NCBI GenBank assembly: GCA_019918135.1
Contig: WBZZ01003327.1
Span: 138,501 to 202,500 of the forward strand
Length of the DNA: 64,000 bases
Source of the DNA: Paulinella micropora
Lineage: Eukaryota > Cercozoa > Imbricatea > Euglyphida > Paulinellidae
Reading direction: 5' to 3'
A model generated the notes under the pieces. It did no database searches. It was not told the DNA's origin and saw only the letters and a program-made list of their open reading frames with translations. This document shows, piece by piece, positions 29,426-42,528 of this stretch (its first letter is position 1; every line of letters begins with the position of its first letter). The position numbers and the translations under genes were made by a program.

Positions 29426-32305
29426 TCAGGAGGCTCCCATCCCTCCGAAGAAGAATCGTCTAAGTCGGAACGTAATTTCTGCCTTTCTGATTTCTTGTGC
29501 CTCTCGTTCCTCATCACTGAGGCCAAATACACGGGCAAACTGTCGCCTCACGCGAACCCGCGCAGCAGAATGCGCACGATTTCTCTGAACTGCATTGGAA
29601 ACAAGCAATGGGACATCATCGTCCGAGCTTGACTCTGAAGAAAGCTGTTGTGATTGCTCAAGTGAGGGGCCCACTCTTCTCCTCTTTCTCCTGGGCCCCG
29701 CTGCGGCATCACCCTGTTCGGGAAGACGTTCCTGCTCACCATTATCATCGACATATGAAAGCACACGCTGAATGAGAACCTGTTTTGACCCACGCCTTCT
29801 CTGACCTTTTTCTGCCAACCAAGACTTTAACTCTTTCACTGTAGCCTTTTTTAAACCATCAGCAGTGGATCTCCTGCCAGAATGGCAGTGACACTCAAAT
29901 GATGTGGGAAATCTATTTTCCTCAGATTCATGGAAATCGTGGGCCCTTATCGTGTCCTCATCAAGCATCCGGGCACCGTACCATGGGGGGTGCATTGGTG
30001 CCGGACCTTCATTTACAAAGGCCGTCCTTGGCACCTATTTCCGCTCCTCATCGGACAACTTCTCCACATCTTCCTGTACCGCTTCTCGGTCAGCCGGCAC
30101 TCCCCACACATCCCGGGGCAAGTCGCCAAGTACCCGAAATTGGGCTTCCCACTCACGCCCAGACTTATCTGCCATCCGAAAATGACCGGGACGACCCGGT
30201 AAACCACCTTCTCCGTCTTCCCCGTCCCACACTATCCTGGTAAGCTCTGAATAGTTCAGAACCGCCGTGAACCATCGTTGCTCCTCCTCGGTACAATACT
30301 TCTTGGCCAAAACCCGAACATCCTCGCGAATCTTGTCCGTGACCCAGTCGACATGCGGCAGCTTTCGGGGGCGGTCCAATTCTGCAACAAAAAACAAAAC
30401 ATCGGAAGTTAATATAAAAAGGACACAGAAATTATAATACCAGGCTCTTTCACATAAGGCAACAAATCAGCGCCATCCGGTTCATCGTTCACACCATGCC
30501 AGTGCTTTTGCGCGTCTCCCCAAGTTTGACTCGAACCCGTGGCAACCCACCATTCTCCTCCGAACCCGGTAAGTACTGCCATGCTAACGGTCTAGCAGAA
30601 TACTTAAGGCTTGGGTTCACGCAGGGCTCAAAATAGTTGGTCCAATCAAACTCTGAGGCTAGCAGCAAGAGGCAGTGCTTTTCCTTTTTTTCTTTTAATC
30701 CCAGCATGAGCTTAAAAAGAGCTTGGGCAAAGTTAGTAGTCATAAGGGTGGTGTTGTAGCCCAGATAGCGAAGAACAAAAAACTTTTGGTCCTGCACTGA
30801 GTGAGAGTGTTTGGTAACCATTCTGTGAGTCTCAATATGAGACCTCCAATGCATCCGCACGATATGGCAAAGAAACATCATAGTAGTATCGGCTGTATTC
30901 TCAATGCCACCATCCCAATCAATGTATAGCTTCATCGCTGCCTTAGTGCGGGGGTGAAAAAGTTCCCAACGTAAGAGCCAGTAAAAAAAAGTGATGTTAG
31001 CGTTAGCACCATGGGCTATGTTGGGTAAGTGGAACAGAATGAAGTTTGTGTCATGAGCATACATGATTGCACCTCCCGCGTGCAGCCTCACTACGTATTT
31101 TTGCCGAAAATCGGAAGACCCTCGTGAACACCAAGGCAAGTGGAATGGCCTAGTCATGTCGATGGTCATGTACATTAGTCGCTGAATATCTTGAGCCCTA
31201 CAACAGCCCCAAAGGGAAAAATTAAACCCAAACAAAAGGCGATAGTGTTAGTACAGCTCCACAGCGCGTCGCATGCTTCCGCAGCGAGCGGCGCGATGAA
31301 GCTTGGTGTGGATCCTGATTTTCACTCTCCACTCATCTGCTGCTGCCTTAGTTTTGAATATAAAAATAAAGCAAAAAGTATTGCAAGAGGGAAGTTTTAC
31401 ACCAACTGCAAATGAAAGAAAAAATTACCCTGCTCTGTGCTCGTCAGCAAGTTGTGTACAGTACTGACACTTAGCGAAGTCCCCCTCGCGAATGGGCTTC
31501 ACCCTGTCAAACTCCGCTCGCCACACTTTGCGAATCAAGCTTTCGCTTGGCCCTTCTACACTAACAGGGCCATTCAAGACAAGGGTGTTGGATGATTCCT
31601 TCCATTGTTTCTGCACAAACTCATAAACCTTGGGAAAATCCATAGTGTCTTGCAAGTGGAAAACTCCATCTGCAATAGCCTCACCTTCCGGCTCAACAAA
31701 AAAACGTTGGTGCAAAAGTGTCCAGACAAGGTTCTCAATATGTGCATCTGCCTTTCCGTAGTCCGCAAAGAAAATATTGTCGTTCTTAAGCCCCCTCAGA
31801 GCTCTTCGAACGGTTTTGTCCCGCACCCCGTGTAATCGCATCCACATCGTCCTACATACCCTAGCCCCCTTGAAGCGGTAATCAATTCTGCCTTGCGTAT
31901 TCGTTTCCATGCTTTGAAGCATGGACCCTACCCATCCTGCCAGCTGAGATTCAGTTAGCTGGACAGTATCGGTTCTAGCCTTCACTGCGGAGAAAGGATC
32001 AATCCACTTATTGCATTCCAGGTTAACACAGCACGACTCACCCATTTCTTTCTGCAATTCTTGCCAAGTACAACCCAGAAACTGTTTGAAGGCTTTTGGC
32101 CTCACTTCTCTACCCGCCTTTTTTTTTTTCTTTTTAGATTTATGGGGCCCACTCTTTGGGAAGCACGAGGGATAGGAATATTCAAAGTTATGTACAGAGG
32201 CAAGGTGCTAGTTCTATAATCTAAGTCAAGTGAGTCATGATGTGGTGTAGTGGTACTACTGCTACTACAACTGGTACTTGACTTGAACACATCAAGGGAA
32301 GACAA
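29426..32305 (-). pseudogene. DUF7869-like/transposase-like gene with SAP domain, R2 copy
   Basis: A multi-exon gene read right to left. Exon 1 starts at 32305 (MSSLDVF); a T-run length change near 32,120 breaks the frame before the intact 226-residue part (32,105-31,425), which holds HIENLVWTLL and the knuckle CQYC. The next exon (about 31,235-30,489) has YMTIDMTRPFHLPW, an HxxxGG segment, LYIDWDGGIENTADTTMMFL and KHSHSVQDQ. These match the D..EN..t..fl and GHTH-like blocks of DUF7869 proteins. R2 has a one-base deletion near 30,524. A ~61-nt GT-AG intron leads to the third exon (30,397-30,035), which ends in an in-frame TAG. The same frame then continues to 29,426 and contains a SAP domain (residues KKATVKELKSWL to VLSYV) and a PRRKRRRV signal. 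A DNA-binding transposase role is inferred. Confidence 0.65.
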
Positions 32306-33439
32306 AGACTGGGGACGAGAGACAGAAGGAGCGAATATAGATGCAAACTGTTTACTATACCCTTATGTTGGGGGAGGGGAAGTCTTAGGAATGGGCTTGG
32401 GGGGGGGGGGAGGAAGTTCAAGCTTGGATGAGATAAGTGAAGAGAGAGAGAGAGAGGGAGAGAGAGAGAGGGAGAGAGTGAGAGAGAAGAAGAAGAAGAA
32501 GAAGAACAACAAGAAGAACAAGAAGAAGAAGAAGAAGAAGCGAGAGGAGAGAGAGAGAGAGGGAGAGGGAGAGAGGGAGGGAGAGAGAGAGGTTCAGGCC
32601 TCTATTGAGTGGCAGATGCACCCCCCTGGGGAAGCAGGGTCGCCTAAAGTACTGTTGGAGGCAAAATGTTGGTTTGCCTCGCTAGTTGCAAAACCAAAGG
32701 CAAGCAGAAGAAAGCAATGCAAACGAAAATAGTCCAGCAAGAGGCCATCGCAAATGATTAAGAATGGCTACCTTCACTAGTGGCAGATGCACCCCCTGGG
32801 GAAGCAGGGTCAGCTAAGCAAACATTTGAGGCAAAATGGCGGTTTGCCTCGCTAGTTGCAAAACCAAAGGCAAGCAGAAGAAAGCCATGCAAACGAAAAC
32901 ACTCCAGCAACAGGCCATCGCAAATGATTAAGAATGGCTACCTTGCATGGATTGTGAAGAAAACCAAAGCTTTGCAAGACTTCCCCAAAGAAAAGTTTGA
33001 GGCAAAGTCAAGTTGCCTCAAACATTCCTACCGGACAAGGATAGACACACATAGGCTGCAGATTTCAAGCCAAAAAAAGGCACAGTAACTATTCAAATGG
33101 TTAACTGATGGTTGGCTTTGTTTTTTTCCGATAAAAGTGCAAAGAACCCACACGGCATACAAAACCCCGACTCAAAACGCCATGACATGTTGTGGGTTGG
33201 TTTTTGGGCTCGGTTGACACGGGTTGGGTAAAAAGGTTACAGTCAAAAAACCGTCAAAAAAAACTTCGTCTGTTGTCCGGCCGGAAAAAAGTGGCACTAG
33301 CTCACGTAAAAGTTTTTTGACTTTGAACCTTTGACTTTGCAACCCCAAAAGGTGCATAATCAGCTTCCAAGGCGAAGGGCAGTATGTCCAAAGTAAGTCA
33401 CCTTCACTGCTTGCTTCAAGTTGGCTATAGGGCAAAAGC

Positions 33440-34371
33440 GTGGCTCATGTGCATGTCTGTGTCTCTGTTGTATGTGAGGTGGAAACGCTGATTGGTTACC
33501 GAAAGCAAGGGGATGGATGCGTCGAGATTGAGGTCAACGCGCCCGAGAATTGGGTGTTGCTCGGGAAGGTTGACGAAGGGGGTAAGTTCGTAGAGTCTGG
33601 CCTAGTGGACAAAGAGAGTTACGAAGCCAAGGCCCATGCCCTTTACGAGTGCCCGTCGGCAGGGCAGTGGAACATGAAGGCAGAAGGTTTCATTGTCAGG
33701 TGGTATTTAACGGCACAGCTCAAGTTTCCGAAGCAGGCTGAGGTATGGGCAGAAGGTCGGGGGGGAAAGAGAAAGAGACCGCCAGTGAAGAGAATAGTGC
33801 TTGAAGAACCACCCAGGAAAAAAAAAAGAAGGAAAATGGAAAGAAAGATGAAAGAAAGAAAGAGGATGGAGAGAGAGAGAGAGAAAGATGAAATAAAGAA
33901 AGAGGATGGAGAGAGAGATGGAAAGAAAGAAGGTGAAGCAGGGAAAGACAAAGACGATGAGCCCAAGGAACCACCCAATAAAAAAAAAGAAGGAAGATGA
34001 AAGGAGAGATGATGGAAAGAAAGATGGAGAGAAGGAAGATGGAGAGAAAGAAGATGGAAAGGAAAAAGACGGAAAGAAAGAAGGTGAAGCAGAGAAAGAC
34101 AAAGGCGATGAGGCAAAGAGAGAGAAGAACAAGGACAAGAAGAAAACGAACGAAGAAAAGAATGAAAAGAAGGAAAGCAAGCCAGAAGAAAAAAAAAACA
34201 AAGAAAGAAAAAACTAACGAGAGCAGAGCTGACAGAAGAGCAACAGAAACAAAGAGAGAGGGAGTTGGCAGCGATTGCAGCGAAAGCAGCAAAGGCTGAC
34301 GAACAAAAGGAAGCAGAGCGAAACAAACAAAAAGAAAAGGATGAAAAAGAGAAAAAAAGAGAAAGATGATG
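33440..34371 (+). CDS. Lys/Glu-rich protein gene, R2 copy (longest frame)
   Basis: Same start and N-terminal domain as in R1. Here a seven-G run (33,759-33,765) keeps the frame open into the charged region, giving 186 residues ending at 34,000. The charged segment has KRKRPPVKR and RKKKRRK basic clusters, good nuclear signals, followed by alternating K/E/D. A nine-A run near 33,980 then shifts the frame into further K/E-rich sequence (to 34,217), and another A run shifts it into TRAELTEEQQKQRE (to ~34,371). R2 suggests the ancestral protein was over 300 residues long. Confidence 0.5.
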
Positions 34372-34449
34372 CAGCGCGGTTAGCTAATGAACACTGTCAC
34401 TCCTGAATTTTTCAGCGATTGGTTTCAAATATCAGGATGACCGAAGAAT

Positions 34450-37330
34450 TCAGGAGGCTCCCATCCCTCCGAAGAAGAATCGTCTAAGTCGGAACGTAAT
34501 TTCTGCCTTTCTGATTTCTTGTGCCTCTCGTTCCTCATCACTGAGGCCAAATACACGGGCAAACTGTCGCCTCACGCGAACCCGCGCAGCAGAATGCGCA
34601 CGATTTCTCTGAACTGCATTGGAAACAAGCAATGGGACATCATCGTCCGAGCTTGACTCTGAAGAAAGCTGTTGTGATTGCTCAAGTGAGGGGCCCACTC
34701 TTCTCCTCTTTCTCCTGGGCCCCGCTGCGGCATCACCCTGTTCGGGAAGACGTTCCTGCTCACCATTATCATCGACATATGAAAGCACACGCTGAATGAG
34801 AACCTGTTTTGACCCACGCCTTCTCTGACCTTTTTCTGCCAACCAAGACTTTAACTCTTTCACTGTAGCCTTTTTTAAACCATCAGCAGTGGGATCTCCT
34901 GCCAGAATGGCAGTGACACTCAAATGATGTGGGAAATCTATTTTCCTCAGATTCATGGAAATCGTGGGCCCTTATCGTGTCCTCATCAAGCATCCGGGCA
35001 CCGTACCATGGGGGGTGCATTGGTGCCGGACCTTCATTTACAAAGGCCGTCCTTGGCACCTATTTCCGCTCCTCATCGGACAACTTCTCCACATCTTCCT
35101 GTACCGCTTCTCGGTCAGCCGGCACTCCCCACACATCCCGGGGCAAGTCGCCAAGTACCCGAAATTGGGCTTCCCACTCACGCCCAGACTTATCTGCCAT
35201 CCGAAAATGACCGGGACGACCCGGTAAACCACCTTCTCCGTCTTCCCCGTCCCACACTATCCTGGTAAGCTCTGAATAGTTCAGAACCGCCGTGAACCAT
35301 CGTTGCTCCTCCTCGGTACAATACTTCTTGGCCAAAACCCGAACATCCTCGCGAATCTTGTCCGTGACCCAGTCGACATGCGGCAGCTTTCGGGGGCGGT
35401 CCAATTCTGCAACAAAAAACAAAACATCGGAAGTTAATATAAAAAGGACACAGAAATTATAATACCAGGCTCTTTCACATAAGGCAACAAATCAGCGCCA
35501 TCCGGTTCATCGTTCACACCATGCCAGTGCTTTTGCGCGTCTCCCCAAGTTTTGACTCGAACCCGTGGCAACCCACCATTCTCCTCCGAACCCGGTAAGT
35601 ACTGCCATGCTAACGGTCTAGCAGAATACTTAAGGCTTGGGTTCACGCAGGGCTCAAAATAGTTGGTCCAATCAAACTCTGAGGCTAGCAGCAAGAGGCA
35701 GTGCTTTTCCTTTTTTTCTTTTAATCCCAGCATGAGCTTAAAAAGAGCTTGGGCAAAGTTAGTAGTCATAAGGGTGGTGTTGTAGCCCAGATAGCGAAGA
35801 ACAAAAAACTTTTGGTCCTGCACTGAGTGAGAGTGTTTGGTAACCATTCTGTGAGTCTCAATATGAGACCTCCAATGCATCCGCACGATATGGCAAAGAA
35901 ACATCATAGTAGTATCGGCTGTATTCTCAATGCCACCATCCCAATCAATGTATAGCTTCATCGCTGCCTTAGTGCGGGGGTGAAAAAGTTCCCAACGTAT
36001 GAGCCAGTAAAGAAAAGTGATGTTAGCGTTAGCACCATGGACTATGTTGGGTAAGTGGAACAGAATGAAGTTTGTGTCATGAGCATACATGATTGCACCT
36101 CCCGCGTGCAGCCTCACTACGTATTTTTGCCGAAAATCGGAAGACCCTCGTGAACACCAAGGCAAGTGGAATGGCCTAGTCATGTCGATGGTCATGTACA
36201 TTAGTCGCTGAATATCTTGAGCCCTACAACAGCCCCCAAAGGGAAAAATTAAACCCAAACAAAAGGCGATAGTGTTAGTACAGCTCCACAGCGCGTCGCA
36301 TGCTTCCGCAGCGAGCGGCGCGATGAAGCTTGGTGTGGATCCTGATTTTCACTCTCCACTCATCTGCTGCTGCCTTAGTTTTGAATATAAAAATAAAGCA
36401 AAAAGTATTGCAAGAGGGAAGTTTTACACCAACTGCAAATGAAAGAAAAAATTACCCTGCTCTGTGCTCGTCAGCAAGTTGTGTACAGTACTGACACTTA
36501 GCGAAGTCCCCCTCGCGAATGGGCTTCACCCTGTCAAACTCCGCTCGCCACACTTTGCGAATCAAGCTTTCGCTTGGCCCTTCTACACTAACAGGGCCAT
36601 TCAAGACAAGGGTGTTGGATGATTCCTTCCATTATTTCTGCACAAACTCATAAACCTTGGGAAAATCCATAGTGTCTTGCAAGTGGAAAACTCCATCTGC
36701 AATAGCCTCACCTTCCGGCTCAACAAAAAAACGTTGGTGCAAAAGTGTCCAGACAAGGTTCTCAATATGTGCATCTGCCTTTCCGTAGTCCGCAAAGAAA
36801 ATATTGTCGTTCTTAAGCCCCCTCAGAGCTCTTCGAACGGTTTTGTCCCGCACCCCGTGTAATCGCATCCACATCGTCCTACATACCCTAGCCCCCTTGA
36901 AGCGGTAATCAATTCTGCCTTGCGTATTCGTTTCCATGCTTTGAAGCATGGACCCTACCCATCCTGCCAGCTGAGATTCAGTTAGCTGGACAGTATCGGT
37001 TCTAGCCTTCACTGCGGAGAAAGGATCAATCCACTTATTGCATTCCAGGTTAACACAGCACGACTCACCCATTTCTTTCTGCAATTCTTGCCAAGTACAA
37101 CCCAGAAACTGTTTGAAGGCTTTTGGCCTCACTTCTCTACCCGCCTTTTTTTTTCTTTTTAGATTTATGGGGCCCACTCTTTGGGAAGCACGAGGGATAG
37201 GAATATTCAAAGTTATGTACAGAGGCAAGGTGCTAGTTCTATAATCTAAGTCAAGTGAGTCATGATGTGGTGTAGTGGTACTACTGCTACTACAACTGGT
37301 ACTTGACTTGAACACATCAAGGGAAGACAA
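34450..37330 (-). pseudogene. DUF7869-like/transposase-like gene with SAP domain, R3 copy
   Basis: R3 has the shorter T run near 37,150, so exon 1 reads straight through from the start at 37330 into the conserved part. This shows that the N-terminal exon really belongs to the gene. A C-to-T change then makes a premature TAA at 36,632-36,634, after EFVQK, unique to R3. The central exon (36,258-35,434) is intact, and the ~61-nt intron and third exon (35,422-35,060) are kept with the same in-frame TAG. In the last part, an extra G near 34,890 separates the SAP-containing frame (34,956-34,450) from the upstream frame. Confidence 0.65.
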
Positions 37331-38469
37331 AGACTGGGGACGAGAGACAGAAGGAGCGAATATAGATGCAAACTGTTTACTATACCCTTATGTTGGGGGA
37401 GGGGAAGTCTTAGGAATGGGCTTGGGGGGGGGGAGGAAGTTCAAGCTTGGATGAGATAAGTGAAGAGAGAGAGAGAGAGGGAGAGAGAGAGAGGGAGAGA
37501 GTGAGAGAGAAGAAGAAGAAGAAGAAGAACAACAACAAGAAGAACAAGAAGAAGAAGAAGAAGAAGCGAGAGGAGAGAGAGAGAGAGGGAGAGGGAGAGA
37601 GGGAGGGAGGGAGAGAGAGAGGTTCAGGCCTCTATTGAGTGGCAGATGCACCCCCCTGGGGAAGCAGGGTCGCCTAAAGTACTGTTGGAGGCAAAATGTT
37701 GGTTTGCCTCGCTAGTTGCAAAACCAAAGGCAAGCAGAAGAAAGCAATGCAAACGAAAATAGTCCAGCAAGAGGCCATCGCAAATGATTAAGAATGGCTA
37801 CCTTCACTAGTGGCAGATGCACCCCCTGGGGAAGCAGGGTCAGCTAAGCAAACATTTGAGGCAAAATGGCGGTTTGCCTCGCTAGTTGCAAAACCAAAGG
37901 CAAGCAGAAGAAAGCCATGCAAACGAAAACACTCCAGCAACAGGCCATCGCAAATGATTAAGAATGGCTACCTTGCATGGATTGTGAAGAAAACCAAAGC
38001 TTTGCAAGACTTCCCCAAAGAAAAGTTGGAGGCAAAGTCAAGTTGCCTCAAACATTCCTACCGGACAAGGATAGACACACATAGGCTGCAGATTTCAAGC
38101 CAAAAAAAGGCACAGTAACTATTCAAATGGTTAACTGATGGTTGGCTTTGTTTTTTTCCGATAAAAGTGCAAAGAACCCACACGGCATACAAAACCCCGA
38201 CTCAAAACGCCATGACATGTTGTGGGTTGGTTTTTGGGCTCGGTTGACACGGGTTGGGTAAAAAGGTTACAGTCAAAAAACCGTCAAAAAAAACTTCGTC
38301 TGTTGTCCGGCCGGAAAAAAGTGGCACTAGCTCACGTAAAAGTTTTTTGACTTTGAACCTTTGACTTTGCAACCCCAAAAGGTGCATAATCAGCTTCCAA
38401 GGCGAAGGGCAGTATGTCCAAAGTAAGTCACCTTCACTGCTTGCTTCAAGTTGGCTATAGGGCAAAAGC

Positions 38470-39403
38470 GTGGCTCATGTGCATGTCTGTGTCTCTGTTG
38501 TATGTGAGGTGGAAACGCTGATTGGTTACCGAAAGCAAGGGGATGGATGCGTCGAGATTGAGGTCAACGCGCCCGAGAATTGGGTGTTGCTCGGGAAGGT
38601 TGACGAAGGGGGTAAGTTCGTAGAGTCTGGCCTAGTGGACAAAGAGAGTTACGAAGCCAAGGCCCATGCCCTTTACGAGTGCCCGTCGGCAGGGCAGTGG
38701 AACATGAAGGCAGAAGGTTTCATTGTCAGGTGGTATTTAACGGCACAGCTCAAGTTTCCGAAGCAGGCTGAGGTATGGGCAGAAGGTCGGGGGGAAAGAG
38801 AAAGAGACCGCCAGTGAAGAGAATAGTGCTTGAAGAACCACCCAGGAAAAAAAAAAGAAGGAAAATGGAAAGAAAGATGAAAGAAAGAAAGAGGATGGAG
38901 AGAGAGAGAGAGAGAAAGATGAAATAAAGAAAGAGGATGGAGAGAGAGATGGAAAGAAAGAAGGTGAAGCAGGGAAAGACAAAGACGATGAGCCCAAGGA
39001 ACCACCCAATAAAAAAAAAGAAGGAAGATGAAAGGAGAGATGATGGAAAGAAAGATGGAGAGAAGGAAGATGGAGAGAAAGAAGATGGAAAGGAAAAAGA
39101 CGGAAAGAAAGAAGGTGAAGCAGAGAAAGACAAAGGCGATGAGGCAAAGAGAGAGAAGAACAAGGACAAGAAGAAAACGAACGAAGAAAAGAATGAAAAG
39201 AAGGAAAGCAAGCCAGAAGAAAAAAAAAACAAAGAAAGAAAAAACTAACGAGAGCAGAGCTGACAGAAGAGCAACAGAAACAAAGAGAGAGGGAGTTGGC
39301 AGCGATTGCAGCGAAAGCAGCAAAGGCTGACGAACAAAAGGAAGCAGAGCGAAACAAACAAAAAGAAAAGGATGAAAAAGAGAAAAAAAGAGAAAGATGA
39401 TGC
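38470..39403 (+). pseudogene. Lys/Glu-rich protein gene, R3 copy
   Basis: Identical 115-residue N-terminal frame ending at 38,817 because of the six-G run. The charged downstream part continues in other frames (38,937-39,248 and to ~39,400). Confidence 0.5.
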
Positions 39404-39480
39404 AGCGCGGTTAGCTAATGAACACTGTCACTCCTGAATTTTTCAGCGATTGGTTTCAAATATCAGGATGACCGAAGAAT

Positions 39481-42362
39481 TCAGGAGGCTCCCATCCCTC
39501 CGAAGAAGAATCGTCTAAGTCGGAACGTAATTTCTGCCTTTCTGATTTCTTGTGCCTCTCGTTCCTCATCACTGAGGCCAAATACACGGGCAAACTGTCG
39601 CCTCACGCGAACCCGCGCAGCAGAATGCGCACGATTTCTCTGAACTGCATTGGAAACAAGCAATGGGACATCATCGTCCGAGCTTGACTCTGAAGAAAGC
39701 TGTTGTGATTGCTCAAGTGAGGGGCCCACTCTTCTCCTCTTTCTCCTGGGCCCCGCTGCGGCATCACCCTGTTCGGGAAGACGTTCCTGCTCACCATTAT
39801 CATCGACATATGAAAGCACACGCTGAATGAGAACCTGTTTTGACCCACGCCTTCTCTGACCTTTTTCTGCCAACCAAGACTTTAACTCTTTCACTGTAGC
39901 CTTTTTTAAACCATCAGCAGTGGGATCTCCTGCCAGAATGGCAGTGACACTCAAATGATGTGGGAAATCTATTTTCCTCAGATTCATGGAAATCGTGGGC
40001 CCTTATCGTGTCCTCATCAAGCATCCGGGCACCGTACCATGGGGGGTGCATTGGTGCCGGACCTTCATTTACAAAGGCCGTCCTTGGCACCTATTTCCGC
40101 TCCTCATCGGACAACTTCTCCACATCTTCCTGTACCGCTTCTCGGTCAGCCGGCACTCCCCACACATCCCGGGGCAAGTCGCCAAGTACCCGAAATTGGG
40201 CTTCCCACTCACGCCCAGACTTATCTGCCATCCGAAAATGACCGGGACGACCCGGTAAACCACCTTCTCCGTCTTCCCCGTCCCACACTATCCTGGTAAG
40301 CTCTGAATAGTTCAGAACCGCCGTGAACCATCGTTGCTCCTCCTCGGTACAATACTTCTTGGCCAAAACCCGAACATCCTCGCGAATCTTGTCCGTGACC
40401 CAGTCGACATGCGGCAGCTTTCGGGGGCGGTCCAATTCTGCAACAAAAAACAAAACATCGGAAGTTAATATAAAAAGGACACAGAAATTATAATACCAGG
40501 CTCGTTCACATAAGGCAACAAATCAGCGCCATCCGGTTCATCGTTCACACCATGCCAGTGCTTTTGCGCGTCTCCCCAAGTTTTGACTCGAACCCGTGGC
40601 AACCCACCATTCTCCTCCGAACCCGGTAAGTACTGCCATGCTAACGGTCTAGCAGAATACTTAAGGCTTGGGTTCACGCAGGGCTCAAAATAGTTGGTCC
40701 AATCAAACTCTGAGGCTAGCAGCAAGAGGCAGTGCTTTTCCTTTTTTTCTTTTAATCCCAGCATGAGCTTAAAAAGAGCTTGGGCAAAGTTAGTAGTCAT
40801 AAGGGTGGTGTTGTAGCCCAGATAGCGAAGAACAAAAAACTTTTGGTCCTGCACTGAGTGAGAGTGTTTGGTAACCATTCTGTGAGTCTCAATATGAGAC
40901 CTCCAATGCATCCGCACGATATGGCAAAGAAACATCATAGTAGTATCGGCTGTATTCTCAATGCCACCATCCCAATCAATGTATAGCTTCATCGCTGCCT
41001 TAGTGCGGGGGTGAAAAAGTTCCCAACGTAAGAGCCAGTAAAAAAAAGTGATGTTAGCGTTAGCACCATGGGCTATGTTGGGTAAGTGGAACAGAATGAA
41101 GTTTGTGTCATGAGCATACATGATTGCACCTCCCGCGTGCAGCCTCACTACGTATTTTTGCCGAAAATCGGAAGACCCTCGTGAACACCAAGGCAAGTGG
41201 AATGGCCTAGTCATGTCGATGGTCATGTACATTAGTCGCTGAATATCTTGAGCCCTACAACAGCCCCCAAAGGGAAAAATTAAACCCAAACAAAAGGCGA
41301 TAGTGTTAGTACAGCTCCACAGCGCGTCGCATGCTTCCGCAGCGAGCGGCGCGATGAATCTTGGTGTGGATCCTGATTTTCACTCTCCACTCATCTGCTG
41401 CTGCCTTAGTTTTGAATATAAAAATAAAGCAAAAAGTATTGCAAGAGGGAAGTTTTACACCAACTGCAAATGAAAGAAAAAATTACCCTGCTCTGTGCTC
41501 GTCAGCAAGTTGTGTACAGTACTGACACTTAGCGAAGTCCCCCTCGCGAATGGGCTTCACCCTGTCAAACTCCGCTCGCCACACTTTGCGAATCAAGCTT
41601 TCGCTTGGCCCTTCTACACTAACAGGGCCATTCAAGACAAGGGTGTTGGATGATTCCTTCCATTGTTTCTGCACAAACTCATAAACCTTGGGAAAATCCA
41701 TAGTGTCTTGCAAGTGGAAAACTCCATCTGCAATAGCCTCACCTTCCGGCTCAACAAAAAAACGTTGGTGCAAAAGTGTCCAGACAAGGTTCTCAATATG
41801 TGCATCTGCCTTTCCGTAGTCCGCAAAGAAAATATTGTCGTTATTAAGCCCCCTCAGAGCTCTTCGAACGGTTTTGTCCCGCACCCCGTGTAATCGCATC
41901 CACATCGTCCTACATACCCTAGCCCCCTTGAAGCGGTAATCAATTCTGCCTTGCGTATTCGTTTCCATGCTTTGAAGCATGGACCCTACCCATCCTGCCA
42001 GCTGAGATTCAGTTAGCTGGACAGTATCGGTTCTAGCCTTCACTGCGGAGAAAGGATCAATCCACTTATTGCATTCCAGGTTAACACAGCACGACTCACC
42101 CATTTCTTTCTGCAATTCTTGCCAAGTACAACCCAGAAACTGTTTGAAGGCTTTTGGCCTCACTTCTCTACCCGCCTTTTTTTTTTCTTTTTAGATTTAT
42201 GGGGCCCACTCTTTGGGAAGCACGAGGGATAGGAATATTCAAAGTTATGTACAGAGGCAAGGTGCTAGTTCTATAATCTAAGTCAAGTGAGTCATGATGT
42301 GGTGTAGTGGTACTACTGCTACTACAACTGGTACTTGACTTGAACACATCAAGGGAAGACAA
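39481..42362 (-). pseudogene. DUF7869-like/transposase-like gene with SAP domain, R4 copy (least damaged)
   Basis: Exon 1 begins at 42362 and is broken only at the T run near 42,180. The 226-residue part (42,163-41,483) and the central exon (41,289-40,465) are intact. The latter ends PYVNEPG at a GT donor, followed by a ~61-nt intron ending TTGTTGCAG and the exon 40,453-40,091. The TAG at 40,091-40,093 and the extra G that separates the SAP frame (39,987-39,481) are shared with R3. A single substitution changes LKND to LNND. The first intron, between CQYCTQLADEH and the central exon, has donor GGGTAATT near 41,485 and an acceptor not fixed by eye. Confidence 0.65.
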
Positions 42363-42497
42363 AGACTGGGGACGAGAGACAGAAGGAGCGAATATAGATG
42401 CAAACTGTTTACTCTACCCTTATGTTGGGGGAGGGGAAGTCTTAGGAATGGGCTTGGGGGGGGGGGGAGGAAGTTCAAGCTTGGATGAGATAAGTGA

Positions 42498-42528
<31 letters not shown>

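Noticed and set aside
29426..42362. Alternative genetic code with TAG read as Gln
   Set aside because: Only one conserved TAG in a tandemly copied element; intact frames elsewhere end normally at TAG, TAA or TGA, and the copies carry other lesions.
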